Shown: in pieces, positions 17,354 through 27,274 of the stretch | Position numbering within the stretch: position 1 is the stretch's first letter | How the letters are laid out: the number at the start of each line of letters is the position of its first letter | DNA from: Phlegmacium glaucopus | Taxonomy: Eukaryota > Basidiomycota > Agaricomycetes > Agaricales > Cortinariaceae | Reading direction: 5' to 3' | Assembly: GCA_015039465.1 (NCBI GenBank) | Contig: MU130159.1 | Span: forward strand, 1 to 34,544 | DNA: 34,544 nucleotides | Position numbers and translations under genes: made by a program | The notes under the pieces: model-generated | Told to the model about the DNA's origin: nothing | Database searches by the model: none | What the model saw: only the letters and a program-made list of their open reading frames with translations

Positions 17354-20300
17354 CTAAGAGAGCGGAAGAGGTCTGGGTTTAGTCGGATAACTCTGGTGGA
17401 AATCAGCAACAAGTTCAGATGCATGTCCTTAGTTCATTAGCTGGTAACCAGGAAGTTTTTTTGTCGGTACCTTCATAGCCAGACCACTTGACTAGGTACA
17501 GAAGTTTGCATACACGTCGTTTATTATCCAATTTAGAGTCCAAAATTTCGGAGACCTCAAATTCCTGCTCTCCATCAATGACGACCGGAGGAGGCGGAGG
17601 TTGAATACGATCTGGAATAGTGTTAGGAACAGAGGGTTCTAGCATGGAAACATGGAAGATGGGATGGACGGCATGCATGTTGTTGGGAAGACAAAGGGTC
17701 CAGGACAAAGGACCTGCCTGAGCAATAATCTCATACGGACCAAGATACTTCTCAGAGAGTTTCTTTGAAGGTCTGGTCGTACAGAAGAATTGTGCTTTGA
17801 CAAAGGCTTGATCTCCAACCTTGAAGTCCAGAGGAGGAATCCAACGCTTGTCCGCAGAACATTGGTATTGTTCCTGAGAAGTGAGGATAGCTTTTCGGAG
17901 TTCCTTGTGGAGTTTGTTAAGGTCCGTAACGTACTTGTGAGCATGGGAGGAGATGAGGTTGTACTCCGGATGAATAGTGATAGCCGGATCGTAGCCTTTG
18001 TTGGCAAAGAATGGAGATACACTGGTAGTGGCACTCGGAGTATTGTTGTAGGAGAATTCCACTAACGGGAGAAGTGAACTCCAGTTGTCTTGCTGATAGT
18101 TGCAGTAGATGTGGATGTATTGTTCCAAGGTTTGGTTGACGCGTTCCATTTGTCCGTCACCTTCCGGGTGGTATCCGGAGGTGAAGTGCAACTTCATGTC
18201 GAGGGCTTTTCCGAGGGATCTGAAGAAATGAGATACAAACTCGGAACCGCGATCGGAAGTTACATGGGATGGAACACCATGCTTGGAAAACATGTGGATG
18301 ACAAATAGTTTAGCAAGTTGAGTGGAAGTGATGGTGTTGTATGTGGAGATGAAAATGGATTGTTTCATGAAACGGTCTACTATGACCAAGACCGCAGTGA
18401 AACCTTCGGAGTCCGGAAGGTGTTCAATGAAATCCATGGAGATGGAGTCCCAAGGACGGGATGGAACAGGGAGTTGTCGGAGTAAGCCGTATGGTTTATG
18501 ATGTTTGGCTTTGGACCGAGAACAGGTGGTGCAAGTCCTACAATAGTCAGTGACAAAAACACGAACACTGGGCCAAGTATACTCTCGACGGATAACCGCA
18601 AGAGTCCTATTGACACCAAAATGTCCGGAGACAGGATGGTCATGATAATAATGAAGGACACGGAGACGAAGATCTCCTGAATCTGGAACATAGATCCATT
18701 GATCAATCTGGACAAATCCGGAAGAGTCCTTAGACCATCTAGCATACTTCGGATTGTCTGGATCCGATAAGTAGGACTGTGCAAGGGGATCCGTGGAAAG
18801 AGCAGAAAGAATCCCCTTGTTGAGCTCTTCAACATCCATGGTAAAGACACCACGGAGTACAGTGGGAAGTAATGAAGTAGCTCGGAGAGAAGTGGAAAGT
18901 TGTTCAGAAGAAAAGATAGGTTTAAAATTGTGTGGATTGACTTCACTGTAATCTTTCCCTCCCTCCTTTAGATAGAGGTCAGGACGACAAGTCAGTGCAT
19001 CCAGTTTTGTTCTGAGACGGCCTGGGCAAAATCTAATAACCATGTTGAAAGCGGAAAGGTACTCCGACCACCGGGCTTGACGCTGGGATAAGATTTTGGT
19101 GGTTGAGAAATACTCTAGATTCTTATGGTCAGTAACCACATCAATTAGGAAACTAGCACCTTCAAGGTAGTGATGCCAAGCTTTAAAAGCTTCAAAAATG
19201 GTGAGCAACTCCTTGTCGGGAACATTGTAATTCAATTCTGCACTGGAAAAGGTACGAGAATGATACACGACAGGATGGATTTCTCCATTGGAATCATGGA
19301 TGGAAAGGATAGCTGCTAAAGCGTAGTCAGATGCGTCAGTTTCCACATTGATAGGACAGTTAGGCTTCCAGTGTGTTAACACCGGAGCGGAAATAAAAGC
19401 CTCCTTGAGAGTCTTAAAAGCAAGGCAACAACTGTCATCAAAAACCCACGGAATATTTTTCCAGGTGAGACAAGTCAACGGAACCACAATATTGGAATAG
19501 TTGTGGATGAAACGCCTGTAAAAATTAGCAAAACCAAGGAAGGATTGGACATCTTTGACTTTCCGAGGTTCCGGCCAGTCTTGAATGACTTGAACTTTCG
19601 CCGGATCCATAGAAAGGCCATCAGGACTGATCATGTGACCCAGGTACTCGACGGAATCGGAGTGGAAAACACATTTCTTACCATTAGCGAAGAGATTATT
19701 ATCTCAAAGCCGCCAGAGGACTTCGGAGACATGTTTGATGTGATCTTTTTCGTTGATGGAGAAAATGAGGATGTCGTCCAGATAGATGATTACAAACACA
19801 TCTAAAAGGTCAGCAAAAATAGTGTTAAGGAATCTTTGAAAACCGCCAGGGGCGTTGGTAAGTCCGAACGGCATGACGAGCCACTTGAAGGAGCCATAGC
19901 GGGTACAGAAAGCAGTCTTCCACTCGTCTCCGGCAGCAATCCGGATGAGATGGTAGGCATGCTTTAAGTCAATTTTAGTAAAGATCCCGGATTTGCGGGG
20001 AGCATCAAGTAAATCAGAAACAAGAGGTAAAGGATACTTGTCTTTCCGAGTGATGGCATTGAGTTTTCGGAAATCAACGCAAAGCCGTAATGACCAGTCC
20101 TTCTTCTTGATAAACAGGATGGGTGCTCCGAAAGGAGACTTTGATGGACGGATGAAACCCATGTTTAGGTGCTCGTCAATGAACTCTCGGAGCATACCCA
20201 ACTCGGATTTGGAAAGTGGATAAATCGGACCCAAAGGGGGCTTCGTGGACTCATCAATTTCGATTTTTAAGTCATACTCTTGATGAGCCGCTAGGGTGTT

Positions 20301-20606
20301 GGCTTTACCCTTTGAAAAGACATCCGAAAACTCGTGGTATATTTCCGGAACACCCTCCAAGTTGGAATTGGAAGATGTGGAGGAGGCTGCCGTGGAATGG
20401 CTAGCAGCCTCGACCAGATCATGAACGGAAATGGAAAAGCATTGGGCTCCTTCGGAACGAATGGACCTCATAAAAGCTGCAGCAGACACTAAGGCAATTT
20501 TAGGAGCGGTCAGTGGTTTTGGAACAAACGGAATATCAGGAAGAGGTTCTGGAATAGAAGGTATATCAACCTTTGTCTTCGCAGAAACCGTATCGGACAT
20601 TCATGT
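17354..20606 (-). pseudogene. pol: Ty3/gypsy chromovirus pol (RT-RNase H-integrase-chromodomain)
   Basis: The order from 20600 downward is: post-protease linker; reverse transcriptase with [13 protein letters not shown] (near 19950) and the catalytic [11 protein letters not shown] (near 19785); RNase H with VETDASDYALAAIL and TDHKNLEYF; integrase with the HHCC finger (HPVSGHFG ... CRTCTTC) and the DDE residues in SMDFIEHL, TSDRGSEF and GQMERVNQ; a GPY-type module (KYLGPYEI); and a C-terminal chromodomain (VSEILDSKL, YLVKWSGYEG). One TGA at 19704 falls in an otherwise continuous frame after SEVLWRL, at a site that fits CGA-to-TGA. A single extra base near 17425 shifts the frame inside the chromodomain, and the true C-terminus would end at 17354. 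Gag, protease and the 5' LTR are missing: the element ends at about 20606 against the recombinase gene. Confidence 0.92.
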
Positions 20607-21563
20607 CAGGTTCAAGCAGGTGAGACTATGACAAGCGCTCGTGCTGTAACTCCTGTAAGTGTTACTGGATGACCTTATTTACATGGTGCTAACATTTGGT
20701 CAGGAAATCATGGAGGCGCTTTATGACTTCAACCACCAGCTTGTGAGGTGGGACATCAACAAAGGCATGGCCTCAACACGTCAAGACGGACCTGATATTC
20801 ACCAGTGGGGGGGTCCAATGCATCAACGAGCTGTCCAGGCCATTTACACGATCGCATTCCTATGTATGCTCTGCATCGATGAAGTCTTGAAGATTCAAAT
20901 GTATCACATCGAGTTCAAGCCTGGCAAAAAAATCATCCTTAGCCTTCCGTTTCGTAAGACTCATCAGTTTGGTGGTGAGCTGCCAGTCTCTCCCTCCTCC
21001 TCCTCTTATCTGCCACTGAAGCTCGTTGAAGACATCAAGCCTTTTGTTCTCCACATGCTTCTGGAGGAGGAGGCCTCCCTCTGTCCCATTTGTGCCCTCG
21101 CTGACTGGATCTCTGCCTCTAGTATCACCTCTGGCTAGGTCTTTTGGAGGATGGCTGCTGGTGACCGCCCTGTTGCCAACAATACACCAATGGTAAGTTT
21201 ACTCCCATATCATTTTTTTTTAAAGATTTTAACTGAGCTTGTTTACAACCACTACAGACATCTGAACAATTGCTCGAAATGTTCCGCAACAACCTGGTTG
21301 ACATTGGCATCGACCCTTCTCCCTGTGGCACCCATTCTTTCCGTCGTGGTGGGTGTCAGTACTTTGCCTCAATCCGACAATGGAAGCTCCGACATATTTG
21401 TGACTGGGGTGGGTGGAGCACAGAATTTTCAAGTTTGACCATTGTAAAGTATTTGATATCTTGGAATGACGAGCCTGAGGAGAGTCGGGACAAATTTTTA
21501 AACCCTGAACAAGCCCCGAGTGTACTCTGCCCTCATTGCGGCAGGTCTTGCCCCTGCGCATAA
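20604..21563 (+). pseudogene. Crypton-like tyrosine recombinase, N-truncated
   Basis: Three exon pieces: up to 20654 (MTSARAVTP), 20704-21192, and 21258-21563, with GT-AG introns 20655-20703 (49 bp) and 21193-21257 (65 bp). The C-terminal catalytic fold of a tyrosine recombinase is plain: HSFRRGGCQYF carries the H-x-x-R motif, CDWGGWS the second His/Trp position, and TIVKYLISWND the tyrosine nucleophile, ending in a CPHCGRSCPCA tail. The first catalytic arginine, expected before IDEVLKIQ, is cysteine (TGC at 20869-20871). A TAG at 21136 interrupts ITSG-VFWRM where the family has tyrosine as I remember it. The N-terminal core-binding domain is absent, lost at the junction with the chromovirus near 20606. 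Such enzymes move DNA by strand exchange; this copy cannot. Confidence 0.8.
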
Positions 21564-21727
21564 GTAGTTCATCAGCTTAGATATAGTAGTTTTATTAGCT
21601 TGGTTCTATTTCCTTACTTTGTAGATTGACCTGTTTATGTGTACCTCCAAAGATGAGTATATTAATATTATAGTATTACAATGTAGAATTTATAGGAAAG
21701 GAAAGTAATCAAGTATTCTAAGTACCT

Positions 21728-23303
21728 TTAGTCAGAGTCAAGGTCCATATCTGAGTCAGCAAAATCAGTGATGGCTGTGGGCGGCAGATTCTGCTTCTGC
21801 TTAGCTAGCTCTTGTCGGAACTGCTTTGCGATCTCACGATCCTTTGTCTTCATGAAGAGCACGCCACTTTTTTTATAAAAAAAATGTTCTTGAACTCCTC
21901 ACCATAGTGTGCCCTCACACGATCTGCCCATTTCCTATCCTCCTCCTTCTGAAGTTGGCTGAGACAGTCAACAATTGAGGTATATGAGAACTTGTGGCCA
22001 GAGGCATCCGAAAACTCTTTCCAAAACTCTTGTTCGGAGCTCTGACGCCATCGCTTCATGATAGACTAGGGGGATAGTAGCCAGTAATCAGAAACAATGT
22101 ACTCAACTTGTCTTTAATATAAGCTCGCTTACCTTCCATTCACACCAGCTTCCCTTGGCTCACTTCCAATGACCTTGTTTCCAGGATCCTCCAGATTTTG
22201 ACCGAGCATAGACCTCCTTCCAATATACGATGGGGATGGGGACACCTTTGATCACAAGCACCAAATGCCCATCCCAATATTTGGAGGTGTCATCCCACAT
22301 TCTGTTGAGCTGTGGAAGGTTGTTTGTGAATGAAATGGCAGGTGGTGGGCCCACATCGTCTGCCGTAAATTCCACATGCTGTGTCCCATCCCCGAGAATG
22401 ATTGTCTGACTCCTCATCTTCAGTTTTCCACCAGAAGAAGGCACTGGCACCGGATTTGGATTTGGATTTGAAGCAGGGGCAGTAGGAGAGCTGGTAGGTG
22501 ACCTGCTCACAGAATATTCAATTGTCAGAAATCTGGAGGAGGGGCACAATAAGATGAGGACTTACCTGATGGGGTGCAGCCGCAACCCTCCGTAATTGAG
22601 CTGTCCCAGCCTCGAGATGATCCTCCTTGCTGAGGTAGGGGTGTGCGGTCGAGATTGCCCTGGCCTTTGAGATGCAGACTGGTCACTATAAGGATGATAA
22701 AAAAAAATCTAATCACAATAAAAACTCACCCATCCAAGGATAGCTTCGGACTGAGTGTGTGTAGTGGTCACCTCCTGGGTTGGTAGATGGTTTGGAAGGT
22801 GGGGAATGAGTTTGTTCAGCCTTGACATGGAGTTGAAGATCTCCTCGGCACGTCGAGCTGATTGCTTCACTGACTTTATTTTTGCAACTTTTCCGGTCTT
22901 TGGACCACAATGCATGCGACGAGGGGCTGGAACGAGCCTGTTAAAAATGAAAGGACCCAACATTCAATGAATAAGTACAGAGAGAGTTTGATAGATAGTT
23001 ATTCACTTACCTCTGCCATTCCTCTCGGTTGGAGCTGAAGGCTCACAAGCGAGCCTTCAGTTCATCCTTGTTCCTGGAGATGCCCAGCCCAAATCCACAG
23101 CATAGGTCCTGCAATCCAGGTTTCTTGGGTTTATCGCTGCCCAGCCCCAAGAGGTGAAGGCAATCAGAAAAAAATAGAAGAGGCTGAGGCATGAAAGGAG
23201 ACAACTCACATGTTGAAAAACCTTGTTACCATCTCTCCATCCACCATTCCACCAGGGAACGGAAGCCTGCTGTCGTTGTTGCAGTGCTGGGGTCAATGTC
23301 CAT
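21728..23303 (-). pseudogene. SAP-domain protein, convergent to the recombinase
   Basis: Multi-exon minus-strand gene. Pieces: from MDIDPSTATTTAGF (23303-23210); SAP-like exon to 23011; 22937-22730; 22685-22566; 22503-22133; 22065-21728. The introns are 44-73 bp with GT-AG ends (23010-22938, 22729-22686, 22565-22504, 22132-22066). The second exon has the SAP pattern GLQDLCCGFGLGISRNKDELKARL, a helix-loop-helix DNA-binding motif. The last two exons hold a conserved C-terminal region (MWDDTSKYWDGHLVL, IPIVYWKEVY, QEFWKEFSD, SYTSIVDCL, KTKDREIAKQF). It is broken by TAA at about 23226, TGA at 23043, TGA at 22160 and a one-base loss in the T-run 21868-21874. Two of these are TGA where CGA is likely. 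I recall a family of similar unnamed Agaricomycete proteins; the function is unknown. Its stop lies 165 bases from that of the recombinase. Confidence 0.6.
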
Positions 23304-23490
23304 GATGGGTGGTGAGAGGTGGCAGCGTCGATTGGCGAGGCAGCAGAGCAAGAGGAGCACAGTGAGGACAACAACGAGGGCAGCTGCTGCCAGCGCAGTG
23401 GCTGCGGCATTTCCCCTATTTGGGAAGCCGAACAGGCCCCCAATCGTGTCAAGCAGCAACAGTGGGCCGCCTGGGGGCCAGAGATGCTCC

Positions 23491-25444
23491 TAGTGATGCC
23501 AAAGTTCGGTTCCGAACCGATGCAAGAACCGAGAACCGAAAGAACTGAACCATCGGTTCAGGTTCAGTTCAGTTCGGTCCAGTTCTCGGTTCTCACATTT
23601 CTAGGATTTTGAGAACCGGGTTCAAACCGGTTCAAACCAAACTTTCTGTTAGTATTTTTTTCTAATTTTTCCGTGCAGAAATGAATTTATAATCTATAAA
23701 ATATTGTTGTTAGGCGCCAGACCCGATGTTTTTGGAGTCGGAGTCTGAAAAATCTCATTGCTCTCGCACACTTAGCTTCCAACAACAACCGACCAACAAC
23801 GCCAACAACTCCCCCACAGGGAGTTATTTTTGGTAAGTTCCTTCAAGTTGATTTAGTTAATGCACTCCGACAACACACAGGGCGACAGCGGCGGGCACAG
23901 ACGACAACAACAAACATAATGACAACAAGCACAACAATAATGCGCACTGCTACTCCCCTTGGGGGTATGTTTTTTATTTTTTTATTCTTATTTGATTCTA
24001 ATGTAAACTACAACAGACAAATGACAACGAACAAATGAATGGACAACGAATTAACAGACGATGAACAAATGAATAGACAACAAATGGACGACGACCAAAT
24101 GAATGAATGATGACCGAATGAACGACAACCAAATGAAAAGACAATGACCGGATGAAAAGACGACAGATGAATAGATGATGGATGAATTGAATTCTGAGGT
24201 TCGTATCCCTTTTCTTTTTTACTTTCTCAATTCCCTCCTCCCATAGAACCGGATACAAAGACAACAAAATTGTATTTGCCCTCAAGAACCTCAACAATCT
24301 CATCTTCATATGTTTACATAGCTCTACCAACAATGCTAACAACAGCACCAACGATGCCAACGATGCCAACGACCACTGGAGAACTTTTTTTAGTAAGTTT
24401 CCCATTTTAATGCACTGTGATGATGATAATGACCCACCTTGGCCACTCACCACAACTCATTCTTCATCAACGACGATCTGGGTTCAAGCTCTGAACCAGC
24501 AACCTCGACATCGATCATCAACACAAGCACCGCCGGTCCCATACTATCTGCTCCCACTGCTGCTGCTGCAGCAAGCGTACAAGTTATTCAAGCCACTGGT
24601 GTTACTGTGAGTGCTCAACCTCACCCATCATATCCTTAAGTATTTAATCGTCATTGATCAGACTGCCTATGACCTCCGAGTATCTACTTAGGTTTCTACT
24701 TTGGCAATCAATTATCTCGCTCCTGTAGGACGACAAACGAACGGATGACGAACAAATGGATGACTTAGGAGTGTCATAAGCAGCATCATGGGTCAAGGTA
24801 CACCAGCTGTAGCTTATAAGATACTTTATGATTCATTATCTTCAAGTTGACAGCCTGACCTGCGTTTTTAGAACCATCAGAGTAATCTCCAACATATGTA
24901 GCCTGCCCACCCACCCCTTGGAAGGTATTTTTAAAAATTTAAATTAATTCTAATGTACTTAAATTATGACAGACACATGATGACAAGCAAACAGTGTTGA
25001 ATGAGTACAATGGATGAACAACAACAGCAAACAAACAGCAAAATGAAATGGATGATGAATAAATGGACTGGCGACGGATGAACGAATGGCAGCGACGAAT
25101 GAGCGGCAGCAACCTGGGGGTAGTTATTCAGTTATTTTGTTTCTAATACAAAGCTACAATGTCAGACACCAACCACGGTTTGGACCCACCTTAGTTTAGT
25201 TTATTAGGCTACCAGTAATAATGTAGTAATGAATAAATAAATATGAATTACCATTGGCAATGGAAGGGTTTTTTCATCAGTTTGACGGTTTGAACCGGTT
25301 CTAGAACCAAACAGAACCAACAGAACCAGTTCTTTCGGTTCTGGTTCTGGTTCCGGTTCAGTTCAGCCAGGAACCTTTCAGTTCGGTTCTCGGTTCTCCA
25401 AAAATAGTTGAAGAACTGAACTGAACCGAACTTTGGGATCACTA
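23491..25444. mobile_element. Non-autonomous hAT element (hAT-2)
   Basis: Ends TAGTGATGCCAAAGTTCGG (left) and TAGTGATCCCAAAGTTCGG (right, reverse complement), with the 8-bp duplication GATGCTCC at 23483-23490 and 25445-25452. The subterminal 150 bp on both sides are crowded with GGTTCGGTTC/GAACCGAAC words, probable transposase binding sites. The interior has degenerate ACAAATGAATGGACGAC-type repeats (24010-24190, 24720-24765, 25005-25105) and short Ala/Pro/Ser-rich frames near 24410-24640, but no transposase motif. At 1,954 bp it is a deleted or non-autonomous copy. Confidence 0.88.
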
Positions 25445-25452
25445 GATGCTCC

Positions 25453-25918
25453 AGATTTTCAACTGATCTGGAGGTGAGACCTCGTTAGCACTCACGGAAT
25501 GAGGTGATTGGCAGTGGGAGGCAAAGCCTTCTGAACCAAACAAAGGCACGGCACGGCACAGGGCTGGCAACAGTCCTTTCCTGGCTTGCCATCATTTGGC
25601 GTGGGATGAGCCGCCACGTGACCTCCCCGACCGCCCGTTTCCCGAGAGAAGCCCTTGTTGCCTGCTCTTGGTTTGTTTCTTTAGTAAGCGGCCATTTGTG
25701 GAACAATGGCAATGGCTGTGGGAAAATAGTAGGCTCGTGACCATCCATTTCCTTTCGAACTCCGCTGGGTACTCCAGGTAACGGCTGGTAGACCCGCTAG
25801 TCAGTCACACTCACAAGCTCTAGTCACATGACGTCACAGGAGCACATGATCAAGCAAGGAGCGAGCTTGCGAGCAGACTGGGCCATTTCAGGCCCATTTT
25901 GAGTGACAGCCATTTCCC
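25453..25918. other. Intergenic sequence, possible 5' side of the SAP gene
   Basis: More GC-rich than its surroundings (GCCACGTGACC, CCCGACCGCCCG) and directly upstream of the SAP gene once hAT-2 is removed, so it could include that gene's former promoter. The open frames on both strands are short and overlap one another; none is supported. Confidence 0.35.
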
Positions 25919-26417
25919 CTGCCAATCTTGATGTGTCAACTTTGTCAAAAAAAGTGGCCACACCTCAAAAAAAGTGCTGAAATTGAGTATATATATTATC
26001 ATTTTTTTTGCATTCTGAATTGAATAGAATAGTTTTTAAAAAGGTGAATTTTTATCAAACTTGTACTCCATACAAAAGTAGCTACTTTGTTGTATTACCA
26101 AATGAAGACCAGAAACCATCATATAATGTTGGTGCAAACTCTATTGGGGCTAGTTCTCTTGTTCATCATGTACGAGATCCTGTAGGAGCCGAGGTTGATG
26201 TGGTTGACAGTGCTGAATTGGCTGCAGTACAAGCCTGCTTTGATGGTGCACAGGCCTGTCAATGATGACAGTCAAACTCAAATTTTTGAAAAAAACTTAT
26301 ATACCCAGATGGACTTGAAATCGAAAAATAGCTACTATTTGTATACCCAATTTTGACACTTTTTTTGGAGCTTGAGCCACCTTTTTCACTAAGTGAGGAC
26401 AACAAGATTTGGCAGGC
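25919..26417 (+). mobile_element. Short cassette with 80-bp inverted ends and an 85-codon frame
   Basis: The left arm 25919-26000 and the right arm 26335-26417 match as inverted repeats, imperfectly: CCTGCCAATCTTG against CCTGCCAAATCTTG, then AAAAAAAGTG, AAATTGAGTATA against AAATTGGGTATA. Between them, a plus frame 26008-26265 encodes a protein whose second half looks folded (NEDQKPSYNVGANSIG, EVDVVDSAELAAVQACFDG); the first listed codon is ATG only by way of the track's permissive start rules, so the true start is uncertain. I do not recognise it. The cassette may be a MITE carrying a gene fragment, or the remains of a DNA transposon. No target duplication is apparent. Confidence 0.45.
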
Positions 26418-26639
26418 TCCGCCAAGAGTGGCCCAAAATGGACCAGCTGGCTTTGCCAGTTGTCGAGTTTCACTCTTACAAACCACGTGCACCTTAGTCT
26501 CATGTGTGGTAAAGCCGGGATGAGCCTAAACAGCTGGGAGCAACGACTGTGATTTAGGCGAGTCACAATTTGTCATGTTGGACTTAGCCAAATTTCAATG
26601 AATTTGTTTCCTCTACATATGATCTCGATGCCGTACTCC

Positions 26640-27240
26640 TCAATCTAAGTTGTCCTCGCTGTCAAACTCATCACTGCTAGTGTCATCAGGCTCTCTGTCG
26701 TCGTACTCAATAAGAACTTCATCCATATCCAGGGCCACATCATCTTCTGACAGCCTCGGGAGAAGCTCATCTCCCCCATCACCTCCTTGCTCAATCTCTC
26801 GAAGTACTTCCTCCAGCTCTGAGATCCCTGCCTCCTCTTGGTTATCTTCATCCTCAGATTCCACTACCAACAATCCTGGCTGGTCTTCTTGAATAAGAGT
26901 AGTTGGGACTGACTCAGAAGGAATGACTGAAGGTAACAATGTTTCAGTTCTCGCATCAGGGTCCACTGTCATGCCGGCAGTTGTCCTGTTGTTGTCAACA
27001 CTGCCAGAAATATCTGAACTGACAGGCTTCATCCGTCGGCGACTCGGCGCATCTGGAGACGCTGGAAAGCACTATTGTACTCGGAAAGTGGGTTTTTAGT
27101 ACCATAGGATAGGGCCTCCAGTCCTGTGTCCATTACATCTTTAACTGGTTTATCCCCATTGTCTAAAACCCTCCCTTTTTGAAAACGGTACACATATGTT
27201 ATCAGGTGTTATCATTGGGCGCTGCCACGGTTCACTTGGC
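26640..27240 (-). pseudogene. Acidic-tail protein remnant
   Basis: A minus-strand frame from 27032 to 26640 encodes a very acidic region (VVESEDEDNQEEAG, IEYDDREPDDTSSDEFD) ending at TGA. Directly upstream a second frame (about 27240-27045) reads VLDNGDKPVKDVMDTGLEAL and SEYNSAFQRLQMRR, and must shift by one frame to join it at APSRRRMKP; a frameshift there, or a 3' splice site at TTTCCAG, would link them. The rest of the gene is not found. An acidic C-terminus on a DNA-binding or transposase-like protein is conceivable but not shown. Confidence 0.4.
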
Positions 27241-27274
27241 ATTTCTCAGACTCGACATAAAATGACCGTGACTG

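Noticed and set aside
23057..23459. Hydrophobic Ala/Leu/Val minus frame upstream of the SAP gene as a membrane protein
   Set aside because: Part of the frame is intergenic GC-rich sequence read through; the coding signal begins at MDIDPS (23303).
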